From positions 1,302,001 to 1,366,000 of the forward strand of contig NZ_OZ032150.1 in NCBI RefSeq assembly GCF_964026445.1: 64,000 bases of DNA, written 5' to 3'. The notes under the pieces are model-generated. The model saw only the letters and a list, made by a program, of their open reading frames with translations. It searched no databases and was not told the origin of the DNA. A program made the position numbers and the translations under genes. Positions 48,123 to 56,943 of the stretch are shown here, piece by piece. The stretch is from Rickettsia endosymbiont of Cantharis rufa (lineage in GTDB: Bacteria; Pseudomonadota; Alphaproteobacteria; Rickettsiales; Rickettsiaceae). The stretch's first letter is position 1. Each line of letters opens with the position of its first letter.

Positions 48123-48213
48123 AATCTTAACTGCTCCAAGATGATTTTAAGCAAAACTTTAAACAAGTCAATATGATTATTGATTTCAAAAATTGGCATT
48201 ACTCGGTTTTTCC

Positions 48214-48306
48214 GTCATTGCGAGAAGAGTTACAACGTAATTTGACGAAGCAATCTCGTATCAAATTCCTGAGATTGCCACGCTCCCTTCAGTCACTCGC
48301 AATGAC
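48214..48306. repeat. Rickettsia palindromic element
   Basis: 93-bp GTCATTGCGAG...CTCGCAATGAC repeat ahead of the YefM-like frame. Confidence 0.78.
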
Positions 48307-48401
48307 GGCTTAATATCGACACAGGGAATGACATCGAGTGTTGACTATTGGTACTTCATATGGTACTATTTAGTTTAGGTTCTGTGAAGAAAAATAAATT
48401 T

Positions 48402-48644
48402 ATGACATATTTGATTGCTAGTGAAGCTAGAAAAAGTCTATGCAAGTTAATTGATGAATTAGCTATAAGCCATGAACCTACGTTAATAAAGGGTAAACGA
48501 AATGCCGCAGTTTTAATATCGGCTGATGATTGAGAAGATATACAAGAGACAATATTTGTAGCCTCTAATAAAGAATTAAGCGACTCAATTATTAATGGGC
48601 TAAATACTCCTATCAAAAAATGTAGTGTCTTAGAATTAAAGTAA
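48402..48644 (+). pseudogene. YefM/Phd-family antitoxin with in-frame stop
   Basis: 81 codons from ATG 48402: TYLIASEARKSLCKLIDELA, GKRNAAVLISADD, then TGA (Trp expected), EDIQETIFVASNKELSDSII. The family match is clear and one base breaks it. Confidence 0.82.
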
Positions 48645-48646
48645 AA

Positions 48647-48914
48647 ATGTACACTTTATACCTTACTGAAGCTGCGCGTAAAGATTATAAATTAGTAAGC
48701 AAATCTATTTATAACGATAAAATTCAAAATCTATTACATATTATTCAAAATAATCCTTTTCAAAAAACCACCTCCTTATAAAAAATTAGTAGGTGCTTAT
48801 AATAGTGCTTATTCAGGAATAATTAATCTACAACATAGGTTATTTTATCAAGTATATGAAGAGATCAAAGAAGTAAAAATTTTACGCATGTGGGGTCATT
48901 ATGGAGATAATTAG
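48647..48914 (+). pseudogene. YoeB/Txe-family toxin, frameshifted
   Basis: Starts 2 bases after the antitoxin stop. MYTLYLTEAARKDYKLVSKS ... IQNNPFQK, then an extra A in a run of six; the other frame gives PPPYKKLVGAYNSAYSGIIN, LQHRLFYQVYEE and ILRMWGHYGDN, with the catalytic C-terminal H-Y of YoeB ribonucleases. Confidence 0.83.
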
Positions 48915-48925
48915 GTTTTGTTGTT

Positions 48926-49023
48926 GTCATCCCGTGATTTATTCACGGGATACAGTTAAGAATACTAACAATGTTAGTATTCTTAGTTGTTTTATGGATA
49001 CCGTGGACAAGCCGCGGTATGAC
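48926..49023. repeat. Palindromic element of a third type
   Basis: 98-bp repeat GTCATCCCGTG...GCGGTATGAC with an inner 16-base hairpin of AAGAATACTAACA style. Short scraps of another repeat follow to about 49080; nothing else before lpxD. Confidence 0.72.
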
Positions 49024-49193
49024 ACCGAGCGCTTTTTTATATCCACGCAACAATGCCTTCCCGCGGAAGCGGGAATGACATAAATCAGCACTATTGAATA
49101 ACCTAAGAATCATGCAAAACTTGTAAATTTTGTTGCATAATAAAACTATCACTTATATACTGTCGCTAATGATTAATTTGCTTAAAGTTTCAT

Positions 49194-50234
49194 ATGGTAA
49201 GTAGTAATTTTTATAAAAATCTAGGGCCACGAAAACTAACGGCAATTATAGATTTTTTACAAGATATTATAGAAGCTCCTAAAATCTATGAAGATATAGT
49301 AATTCATGATATTAAGATTTTACAAGAAGCATCTTCAAGCGATATTAGCTTTTTAAGCAATCCTAAATACTTCGAATTTTTAAAAACTACCAAAGCTGCT
49401 GCTTGCATCGTACCAAAAGATTTCTCCGAAAAAATAGATCCAAATACCGTTTTACTACGTGCTACAAATTCATATTTTGCTTACGGCAAATTGATTGATT
49501 TTTTTTATGCTCCTATTAAATCATACCCTGCTAAAATAATGAAATCAGCCTGTATTGCAGATTCGGCAACTATCGGAAAAAATTGTTATATAGGTCATAA
49601 CGTCGTTATCGAAGATGACGCTGTTATAGGTGATGATAGTGTTATAGAATCCGGTAGTTTTATAGGTAGAGGTGTAAGCTTAGGCAGAAATGCTAAAATA
49701 GAATCAAATGTCTCAATAAATTACGCAATTATAGGCGATGATGTCGTCATACTTGCAGGTGCAAAAATAGGACAAGATGGATTTGGATTTTCTACCAAAA
49801 GGGGCGTACATCATAAAATATTTCATATAGGAATAGTTAAAATCGGCAATAATGTTGAAATTGGTGCAAACACTACCATTGATAGAGGCTCGCTCCAAGA
49901 TACAATTATAGAAGATTTATGCCGCATAGATAACTTAGTACAAATAGGACACAGCGTAAGAATAGGCAGAGGTTCTATTATTGTAGCACAAGCAGGTATA
50001 GCAGGTAGCACCGCAATCGGTAAATATTGCGCTCTTGGAGGACAGGTAGGAATCGCTGGACATCTGAATATAGGCGACGGGGTACAGATAGCAGCACAAG
50101 GCGGCGTAGTACAAAATATAGAAGCAGGTAAGATTGTCGGCGGTAGCCCCGCGGTACCTATTATGGATTGGCATAGACAATCTATTATTATGAAACAATT
50201 AGTAAAGACTTCTAGTAGCAAATTAAAAAAGTAG
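49194..50234 (+). CDS. lpxD: UDP-3-O-acylglucosamine N-acyltransferase
   Basis: 346 residues. Third step of lipid A synthesis. An N-terminal uridine-binding domain ([15 protein letters not shown]) precedes a left-handed beta-helix of hexapeptide repeats (about 110-320) with the catalytic H253 in [12 protein letters not shown], as H239 in E. coli. A C-terminal helix follows. Precedes fabZ and lpxA on the same strand. Confidence 0.95.
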   Translation: MVSSNFYKNLGPRKLTAIIDFLQDIIEAPKIYEDIVIHDIKILQEASSSDISFLSNPKYFEFLKTTKAAACIVPKDFSEKIDPNTVLLRATNSYFAYGKLIDFFYAPIKSYPAKIMKSACIADSATIGKNCYIGHNVVIEDDAVIGDDSVIESGSFIGRGVSLGRNAKIESNVSINYAIIGDDVVILAGAKIGQDGFGFSTKRGVHHKIFHIGIVKIGNNVEIGANTTIDRGSLQDTIIEDLCRIDNLVQIGHSVRIGRGSIIVAQAGIAGSTAIGKYCALGGQVGIAGHLNIGDGVQIAAQGGVVQNIEAGKIVGGSPAVPIMDWHRQSIIMKQLVKTSSSKLKK

Positions 50235-50262
50235 TTTGTTATTGAAAATGAATATCTGAACC

Positions 50263-50357
50263 GTCATTGCGAGAAGAAACTGCAAGTTTCGACGAAGCAA
50301 TCCAGACTTTTTTATTATTTTTCTGGATTGCCACGTCGCTTCGCTCCTCGCAATGAC
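50263..50357. repeat. Rickettsia palindromic element
   Basis: 95-bp GTCATTGCGAG...CTCGCAATGAC repeat separating lpxD from fabZ. Confidence 0.78.
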
Positions 50358-50431
50358 AACCTTCAGTATCCACACAGGCAAGACCTGCTCGCAATGACGG
50401 AAAATTTACATTAAAGAAGAGACCTAGATAA

Positions 50432-50869
50432 ATGATTATCGATATTACAGAAATTATGGATCTGATACCTCATCGTTATCCATTTTTATTAGTAGATAGA
50501 GTACTTGAAATTGACCTTAATAAATCAATATTAGGCATTAAAAACGTTACTGTTAACGAACCGCAATTTACAGGGCATTTTCCGGCAAGACCTGTTATGC
50601 CCGGTGTTCTAATGGTTGAGGCTATGGCACAGCTTGCGGCTATATTAGTTGCTAAATCTTTAGGCTCCACTAGGAATAAAGAAGTGTTTTTAATGGCTAT
50701 TGAAAATGCAAAATTTCGTAGAATCGTTCAGCCCGGAGATACTATGCATATCCATGCTACTATTGAACAGCAGAGAGTTAACGTATGGAAATTTTCAAGT
50801 GCGGTTACAGTCGAAGGTGAAATAGCCGCAGAAAGTAAATTTACTGCAATGATTAAAGATAGAACGTAA
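50432..50869 (+). CDS. fabZ: 3-hydroxyacyl-ACP dehydratase FabZ
   Basis: 145 residues. Dehydrates beta-hydroxyacyl-ACP in fatty acid elongation and so competes with LpxA/LpxD for hydroxyacyl-[14 protein letters not shown] and [20 protein letters not shown] contain the catalytic pair H49 and E63. Confidence 0.96.
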   Translation: MIIDITEIMDLIPHRYPFLLVDRVLEIDLNKSILGIKNVTVNEPQFTGHFPARPVMPGVLMVEAMAQLAAILVAKSLGSTRNKEVFLMAIENAKFRRIVQPGDTMHIHATIEQQRVNVWKFSSAVTVEGEIAAESKFTAMIKDRT

Positions 50870-51017
50870 GGTACTCGATGAATTTCAAAAATTGGCTACG
50901 TCGTTTTACAAGTGCTTTGGTACTCGCGTATTATTATACGCTCCGCTCCTCGCCTCATAAACTCCCTGCTCTTTTTGAAGCTGATCTTCGTATCGTCGTA
51001 TATTTGGAGTATAAGTA

Positions 51018-51827
51018 GTGTCAAATTCTAATACCCAGCTAACAGCAATACATCCTACGACTATAATTGCAGATGGTGCAAAGCTCGGTAAAAACATAAA
51101 AATCGGTCCGTATTGTATTATAAGTGCTGAAGTAGTACTTCATGATAATGTAGAGCTAAAATCTCATGTAGTAATTGAAGGGATCACTGAAATCGGTGAA
51201 AACACGATTATTTATCCTTTTGCATCAATTGGTCAACCTCCGCAAATCTTAAAATATGCTAATGAGCGATCAAGCACAATAATCGGCTCTAATAATACTA
51301 TTAGAGAATACGTTACGGTGCAAGCAGGAAGCCAAGGTGGCGGAATGGTGACAAGAATAGGAAATAATAATTTATTTATGGTCGGTGTTCATATCGGTCA
51401 TGACTGTAAAATCGGTAATAACGTAGTATTTGCTAATTACGTAAACCTAGCAGGTCATATTGAGGTAGGTGATTACGCAATAATAGGTGGATTATCGGCA
51501 GTTCATCAATATGCTAGAATCGGTGAGTATTCGATGATCGGCGGGCTATCACCGGTCGGAGCAGACGTAATACCTTTTGGGCTTGTAAGCAGTAAGCGTG
51601 CGGTGCTTGAGGGTTTAAATCTAATTGGTATGAATAGAAAAGGTTTTGATAAAGCGGGGTCTTTAAGTGCTTTAAAAGCTATCGAAGAAATCTTCTCAGG
51701 CGAAGGTAATTTTGCTGAGCGTATAAAACAAGTTACAGAGAAGTATAAAAATAATTCTATAATAATGCAAATTATCGATTTTCTTAATCAAGATAGTAGT
51801 AGAGCATTTTGTCGTTTTGAGAAGTGA
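51018..51827 (+). CDS. lpxA: UDP-N-acetylglucosamine acyltransferase
   Basis: 269 residues from a GTG start at 51018, with TGGAGT about 8 bases upstream. First step of lipid A synthesis. A beta-helix of hexapeptide repeats carries the catalytic H128 in HIGHDCKIGNN (H125 in E. coli), and a helical C-terminus follows. The 148 bases between fabZ and lpxA hold a short repeat-like stretch. Confidence 0.95.
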   Translation: MSNSNTQLTAIHPTTIIADGAKLGKNIKIGPYCIISAEVVLHDNVELKSHVVIEGITEIGENTIIYPFASIGQPPQILKYANERSSTIIGSNNTIREYVTVQAGSQGGGMVTRIGNNNLFMVGVHIGHDCKIGNNVVFANYVNLAGHIEVGDYAIIGGLSAVHQYARIGEYSMIGGLSPVGADVIPFGLVSSKRAVLEGLNLIGMNRKGFDKAGSLSALKAIEEIFSGEGNFAERIKQVTEKYKNNSIIMQIIDFLNQDSSRAFCRFEK

Positions 51828-51846
51828 TTTTATTTAACTAACGATA

Positions 51847-51865
51847 TGTAACACTTTGTGTTACA
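51847..51865. promoter_or_regulatory. Operator-like inverted repeat before the antitoxin gene
   Basis: TGTAACACTTTGTGTTACA: perfect 8-base arms around TTT, 50-70 bases before the RHH antitoxin frame. Good candidate for its autoregulatory site. Confidence 0.6.
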
Positions 51866-51936
51866 ATTAAATATTATAAGCTGGGTTATTTTAATTTATT
51901 AAAGGGAGTAAAAATGGCAAAAGTATTACGACTAGT

Positions 51937-52179
51937 ATGCGCTTAGAAATAAATTTAAGTAAAGAACTTGAAAAAGCAGCTCATGATTTACACCGTGGCA
52001 AAAGTTGGATAATTAGTGAAGCAATACTTGTATATCTTAAACAACTAGATAATTCAGGCGTGCCTAAAGAAGCTAGACATCAATCCTTATTAACTAGAAA
52101 AGAAAACAATCCTGATGCCGATTTATGGTTAAAACACAATGGAGAAAGTTGGCTAGATGAATGGGATAATAGAAATTAA
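51937..52179 (+). CDS. Ribbon-helix-helix (CopG-like) antitoxin, orphan
   Basis: 80 residues from an internal ATG: SMRLEINLSKELEKAAHDLHRGKSWIISEAILVYLKQL. An upstream ATG at 51914 gives MAKV, and restoring one base would fuse it in frame (MAKV.TTSMRLEI), so the N-terminus is probably frameshifted. The toxin gene expected downstream is replaced by an IS6 element 37 bases on. Confidence 0.75.
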   Translation: MRLEINLSKELEKAAHDLHRGKSWIISEAILVYLKQLDNSGVPKEARHQSLLTRKENNPDADLWLKHNGESWLDEWDNRN

Positions 52180-52216
52180 AAAAGAATGTATTGTTGCTTG
52201 TGTAATATCTGGAGAG

Positions 52217-53076
52217 GTGCCGTCAAGTTAAGTAAGATAGAGTCAAAAGGAGCTATATTTTTAGATTTCAGGCAGCAAGAAGTCTTTGAGTAGCTTCATC
52301 CCAAACGTCTTTAGCGGATGTAAATGCAATTCTTTGCTCGGGTGCCTTTTTATTATATCTACCAACATCTACAGCAAATATATTTCTAACCTTGCTCATC
52401 AGTGATAATGTACATTGTGCTGGGTTAGGATGCTTGAATTTAATCAGTATCCTCTCTTTTTGCCTAGTTGGCTGATGAGCATTCTCAACGCGGTTATTTA
52501 GTCTCTTATGAGTGCGATACTTAGTTTTAGGGCACATAAGCTTAACAGGTTTAATGTAACTCCTTAGCTTATCAGTAACAATTACTCTTGGAGAAGGATA
52601 ATTACCCAGTAATCTTGATAAAAACCTAATATCTGACTTCTTGTTACGACGCTTCTGCAACAATACTTCTAACTCATACCCCTCAGAATCAACAGCTCTC
52701 CATAATATGAATACTTCACCTTTGATCTCGATGTTCATCTCATCTAAATGCCATTTATCAGTTGGCTTCCGCCCTCTCTTCCTGATGACATCTTGAAAAT
52801 AAACTGCAAATTTATTGCACCAAAATCTTACAGTCTCATGACTCAAAATAATACCTCGATATGCCATCTGTTCTTGAACATCTCGGTAGCTACTATTAAA
52901 ACGATGATATAACCATACTACATGACTGATAATACTTGCTGGAAAACGATGTCTCTTCGGGGCTTGAGTAATATGCATAGCGGTATAATTTAGAAAAAAA
53001 TGGTTATTGCTATTCTATAAATCATTCTTTGCATTTGCTCGATACTTAATTTACATCTCTTTTAACTTGACGGTGC
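52217..53076 (-). mobile_element. IS6-family insertion sequence, complete copy
   Basis: 860 bp bounded by GTGCCGTCAAGTTAA and, inverted, GCACCGTCAAGTTAA. Carries one intact transposase. Immediately beyond the right end lies part of a second copy in opposite orientation. Confidence 0.9.
52268..52978 (-). CDS. IS6-family transposase
   Basis: 236 residues. An N-terminal zinc/HTH region (HRFPASIISHVVWLYHRFN) precedes the DDE domain: D in WHLDEMNIEIKGE, D in VIVTDKLRSY and E in NNRVENAH. Length matches IS6/IS26-type transposases. Intact, so this copy may be active. Confidence 0.93.
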   Translation of the reverse strand: MHITQAPKRHRFPASIISHVVWLYHRFNSSYRDVQEQMAYRGIILSHETVRFWCNKFAVYFQDVIRKRGRKPTDKWHLDEMNIEIKGEVFILWRAVDSEGYELEVLLQKRRNKKSDIRFLSRLLGNYPSPRVIVTDKLRSYIKPVKLMCPKTKYRTHKRLNNRVENAHQPTRQKERILIKFKHPNPAQCTLSLMSKVRNIFAVDVGRYNKKAPEQRIAFTSAKDVWDEATQRLLAA

Positions 53077-53077
53077 T

Positions 53078-53230
53078 ATGTTGGTAGATATGGTAAAAAG
53101 GCACCCGAGCAAAGAATTGCATTTACATCCGCTAAAGACGTTTGGGATGAAGCTACTCAAAGACTTCTTGCTGCCTGAAATCTAAAAATATAGCTCCTTT
53201 TGACTCTATCTTACTTAACTTGACGGTGCC
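53078..53230 (+). mobile_element. IS6-family 3' remnant, opposite orientation
   Basis: Encodes only VGRYGKKAPEQRIAFTSAKD and the C-terminal WDEATQRLLAA, then the element end CTTGACGGTGCC at 53230. Left by recombination between inverted copies. Confidence 0.85.
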
Positions 53231-53376
53231 TGCTGACGATATACTTCCAAGACTCCTAGCTAATTCTAGTAATCCTATTTTTGGCTTTATTATTTTTTGA
53301 TTTAGATTCATCTCTAGTCCTCCATTTAATATTTATCTTATTTTACTAAATGTAAGATTAAATCTCAACTATTACA
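53231..53376 (-). mobile_element. IS481-family left-end remnant
   Basis: Outer end TGTAATAGTTGAGATTTAAT (inverted, at 53376) matches the other IS481 terminus, giving its terminal repeat. From ATG 53311 the first 27 codons (MNLNQKIIKPKIGLLELARS) are the N-terminus of the IS481 transposase, cut by the IS6 remnant. Confidence 0.75.
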
Positions 53377-53426
53377 AATTAACGACGTCCTGAGTTCAAG
53401 TCAGTTTACTATATAATTTTTTAATA

Positions 53427-53481
53427 TTGACACTTCTTAATTTAGTAGTATGATATGTAATTACCATGAAACGTGGTAATT
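53427..53481 (+). promoter_or_regulatory. Promoter with overlapping operator-like inverted repeat
   Basis: TTGACA (53427-53432) and TATGAT (53449-53454) with a 16-base spacer. A perfect inverted repeat AATTACCA...TGGTAATT (53459-53481, 7-base loop) covers the expected start site. The gene begins at 53507 after a GAGG site. Confidence 0.65.
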
Positions 53482-53506
53482 ATCTATATAAAAAAGAGGT
53501 AAGTTT

Positions 53507-53995
53507 ATGAGTAATAATAATTATGAAAACATATACAAAGCATATAATTGTTTTTCAGAAGCAACAAATTCTGCCTATTTAGCTGTAAATAATTTTTTAG
53601 AATTACTTAATGTATTCAATAAATACCCTACTGTTATTTCTTTAATTTTTTCTAAAACAGTAAAATTAGACTCTAATATAACAAATATAATTAAAAACGG
53701 TGTTATTATATATGAGATATCAACAACTATAATAGGTGTCGTAAATACTTTTTATAAAGATAAAAAACTAGTCGATAAAATATTAAAAGACGGACAAAAT
53801 GCTATTAATAAGCTTATTGAAACAACAACCTACTTATCATCAGTAGTTACAGATATTACAAATTCTTACTTGGTTGATCCGTATCAAGGAGAAGAAGCGC
53901 TATTATTTGACTTACAAATTCCTAACTCTACTAGTAGTGATTATTATAAATTTTCAGGAGAGGTAGTAAATTTAGCTGAAATTGAGACATATTAA
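53507..53995 (+). CDS. Hypothetical protein behind a strong promoter
   Basis: 162 residues, not recognised. Asn/Thr/Ile-rich and helical, with two amphipathic or hydrophobic stretches (NNFLELLNVFNKYPTVISLI and IIYEISTTIIGVVN) but no signal peptide. It ends in an acidic tail (EEALLFDLQIPNSTSSDYYK). The intact promoter and operator suggest a regulated live gene between IS debris and clpB, perhaps acquired. Confidence 0.6.
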   Translation: MSNNNYENIYKAYNCFSEATNSAYLAVNNFLELLNVFNKYPTVISLIFSKTVKLDSNITNIIKNGVIIYEISTTIIGVVNTFYKDKKLVDKILKDGQNAINKLIETTTYLSSVVTDITNSYLVDPYQGEEALLFDLQIPNSTSSDYYKFSGEVVNLAEIETY

Positions 53996-54114
53996 TAAGC
54001 TATAATTTTGCTTAACTTCGTCATGAGCTAAGCGACTGAAAAGGGGTTGTTGCATGGCTCGATTTTATATCATTCTCGCGTGAGCGGGAGTGATATATGA
54101 GTCGTACACTTAAA

Positions 54115-56805
54115 TCAATCAATTATCTTTATCCTTAGCCCTTCTTTCTCCCTACTTATTTTAACCGTTTTACCGTTACTTATTTCGCCGGCTAAAATCA
54201 TCTTGGCTAAATTATTTTGTATTTCCCGCTGGATAACACGTTTTAAAGGTCTTGCTCCAAAGCTTGGATCATAGCCTTTTTCGGCTAAATAATTTAAAGC
54301 AGATTCATCAAATTCAAGAGTAATATTTTGTACTAGTAAAATTTTCTGCAAGACTTCAAGCTGTATCTTAACTATATCATGAATATTACTACGGTTTAGG
54401 CGATGGAATAATATAATCTCGTCCAGCCTATTTAGAAACTCGGGTTTGAAGACTGCTTTTACATACTCCATTACCTGATCCTTTACAGCGTCATTCAAAA
54501 AACTTGATACAAGCGAATTTTGCGGCGTTCGTCTGTGCTCACGTACTTTTGTACGCTGTGCAGACTCTTTCTTAAATTCATCTTGTCTGAAGTTTTCTGA
54601 ATTTAGCTGTACTTTATAAGTATCTTCATTAACCAATATTTCTGCACCTAAATTAGACGTTAACACGATAATAGTATTTTTAAAATCAACCGTTATACCT
54701 TGACTATCGGTTAATCTTCCCTCATCGAGTATTTGCAGCATAATATTAAATATGTCAGGATGTGCTTTCTCAACTTCATCAAATAATATTACCTGATATG
54801 GACGACGTCTTACCGCTTCCGTTAACATTCCGCCTTGATCATACCCAATATAGCCAGGAGGAGCTCCGATTAGCCGGGATATTGAGTGTTTCTCCATACA
54901 TTCCGACATATCTATACGAAGTATTGCATTACGGTCATCAAAAAGAAAACCGGCTAAGGCTTTGGTAAGCTCGGTTTTACCGACACCGGTCGGTCCTAAG
55001 AATAAGAACGAACCAAGCGGACGGTTAATATCCTGAATACCTGCACGTGATCTTCTGACCGCATCGCTAACGCCTTTAATTGCCTCATCCTGTCCTATGA
55101 CCGATTCACGTAATTTCTGCTCCATCACAAGCAAACGCTCACGCTCACTTGACAGCATAGTATCAATTGGAATACCGGTAATACGAGAGATAATACTTGC
55201 TATATCACTTTCCGATGCAATTTCTTTTAACAACCCTTTATTATTCATACTCTCGGTTTCCTGAATTTTTTTCATAATCTCAGGTATAATTCCGTATTTT
55301 AGCTCACTAGCTTTAGCAAGATTAGCGTCACGCTCAGCACGTTCAAGTTCGTTTCGGCTACGGTCCAGTTCTTCTTTAAGCTTTTGTGCTTGCTGCAGCT
55401 TAGACTTTTCCGCCTGCCATTTAGCTCCCATATCATAGGATTTAGACTCTAATTTTTCCAACTCTGTGGTTAAATGCCCTATTTTCTTTTTAGAATGCTC
55501 GTCATTTTCCTTTTTAAGTGCTGCAAGCTCAATCTTTATCTGAATAATACGGCGATCTAATTCGTCAAGCTCTTCGGGTTTACTTGACAATTCTATTTTT
55601 ATACGACTGCAAACTTCATCAATTAAATCAATAGCTTTATCAGGTAAATAACGATCGGTGATATAACGATTTGAAAGCGTAGCTGCTGCAACTATTGCAC
55701 TATCGGAAATTCGCACAGCATGATGTAGCTCGTATTTTTCCTTTATACCTCTAAGAATTGAAATTGTATCTTCTACTGTCGGCTCACTCACGTAAACAGG
55801 CTGGAAACGACGAGCAAGCGCTGCATCCTTCTCAATATATTTACGATATTCGTCTAAAGTAGTAGCGCCGATGCAGTGCAGCTCACCACGAGCAAGCATC
55901 GGCTTTAGTAAATTCGAAGCATCCATAGCGCCGTCGGTTTTTCCCGTGCCGACTAATAAATGTAGCTCATCGATAAATAAAATAATTTCACCGCTTGATT
56001 CCTTTATTTCGCTAAGAACTGCTTTAAGACGCTCCTCAAATTCACCTCGATATTTAGCGCCTGCTATTAATGCCCCCATATCAAGCTCGATAATACGGCA
56101 ATTAATAAGCGATTCAGGCGCGTCTTTACTAAAAATTCTTTGGGCTAAGCCTTCAATTATAGCGGTCTTACCAACTCCAGGCTCACCTATTAATACAGGG
56201 TTATTTTTCATACGACGCGATAGTACCTGCACAGTTCTTCTTATTTCTTCATCACGCCCGATTATTGGATCAAGCTTACCGCTTTCGGCAAGCTCCGTTA
56301 CGTCTCTGCCATATTTTTTTAGAGCATCATAGCTATTTTCTGCCGATTCAGTATTTGCTTTTTTCCCCTTACGGAGCTGCAAAACAGCCACTGCTAGCTT
56401 CTTGCCGTTAATGCCGTTACCGGTTAGAATTTTACCGGCTATGGTATTATCATAGCTTAAAGCTTCTAAAATACACTCGATTGTTACGAAACTATCGCCA
56501 TTATCTTTTGCAAGGTTACTTGCTTTTTCTAAGGATTTAAGAGTTTCAGCAGAAAAATAAATCTGCCCCCCACCTCCCACTTGTACTCTCGGTACTTTAT
56601 TTAATTCTACCTGTGCTTGATCTTTTAATAGATTTATATTACCGCCGGCATTATTAATAAGGGTTTGAATTATACCTGTTTCTTCACTTAAAAGACTACA
56701 TAATAAATGCAAAGGTAATATTTGCTGATGATCGTTTTTGGCAGCTAAAGATTGGCTATTAATTATTACTGATTGAGCATGTGCAGTAAATTTATCAATA
56801 TTCAT
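54115..56805 (-). CDS. clpB: Disaggregase ClpB with in-frame palindromic-element insertion
   Basis: 896 residues. ClpB works with DnaK to dissolve protein aggregates. The N-domain, first AAA+ module (GEPGVGKTA, about 206-214; [17 protein letters not shown]), coiled-coil middle domain (about 400-530) and second AAA+ module ([25 protein letters not shown]) are complete. A palindromic element adds about 37 residues (FRQDEFKK to NSLVSS) after [14 protein letters not shown], in the second AAA+ module before [12 protein letters not shown]; without it the length is about 859, as in E. coli (857). Confidence 0.95.
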   Translation of the reverse strand: MNIDKFTAHAQSVIINSQSLAAKNDHQQILPLHLLCSLLSEETGIIQTLINNAGGNINLLKDQAQVELNKVPRVQVGGGGQIYFSAETLKSLEKASNLAKDNGDSFVTIECILEALSYDNTIAGKILTGNGINGKKLAVAVLQLRKGKKANTESAENSYDALKKYGRDVTELAESGKLDPIIGRDEEIRRTVQVLSRRMKNNPVLIGEPGVGKTAIIEGLAQRIFSKDAPESLINCRIIELDMGALIAGAKYRGEFEERLKAVLSEIKESSGEIILFIDELHLLVGTGKTDGAMDASNLLKPMLARGELHCIGATTLDEYRKYIEKDAALARRFQPVYVSEPTVEDTISILRGIKEKYELHHAVRISDSAIVAAATLSNRYITDRYLPDKAIDLIDEVCSRIKIELSSKPEELDELDRRIIQIKIELAALKKENDEHSKKKIGHLTTELEKLESKSYDMGAKWQAEKSKLQQAQKLKEELDRSRNELERAERDANLAKASELKYGIIPEIMKKIQETESMNNKGLLKEIASESDIASIISRITGIPIDTMLSSERERLLVMEQKLRESVIGQDEAIKGVSDAVRRSRAGIQDINRPLGSFLFLGPTGVGKTELTKALAGFLFDDRNAILRIDMSECMEKHSISRLIGAPPGYIGYDQGGMLTEAVRRRPYQVILFDEVEKAHPDIFNIMLQILDEGRLTDSQGITVDFKNTIIVLTSNLGAEILVNEDTYKVQLNSENFRQDEFKKESAQRTKVREHRRTPQNSLVSSFLNDAVKDQVMEYVKAVFKPEFLNRLDEIILFHRLNRSNIHDIVKIQLEVLQKILLVQNITLEFDESALNYLAEKGYDPSFGARPLKRVIQREIQNNLAKMILAGEISNGKTVKISREKEGLRIKIID
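54491..54602. repeat. Palindromic element inserted in frame in clpB
   Basis: About 112 bp with TCAAAAAACTTGA and TGAAGTTTTCTGA inverted arms, read in the clpB frame. Related to the waaA insert at 23850-23957, with the same frame and peptide style. Confidence 0.88.
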
Positions 56806-56943
56806 ATAAGTAATATATTTTAATTATTAAGATTGAATTTTAATAGATTATTGCTATATAATTATTTTAAATTAAAATAACAAGATCTATTCGTTTAATT
56901 TGGAAAATTAAACTTCGTCTAAATTAAAAACAAGGTTTTTACC

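Noticed and set aside
47880..48200. tmRNA, RNase P RNA, 6S RNA or SRP RNA in the structured region
   Set aside because: None of the conserved cores I know for these RNAs is visible, so only a generic structured leader is claimed.
49823..50221. 132-residue minus-strand frame rich in Ile, Pro and Cys
   Set aside because: Antisense shadow of the hexapeptide repeats of lpxD.
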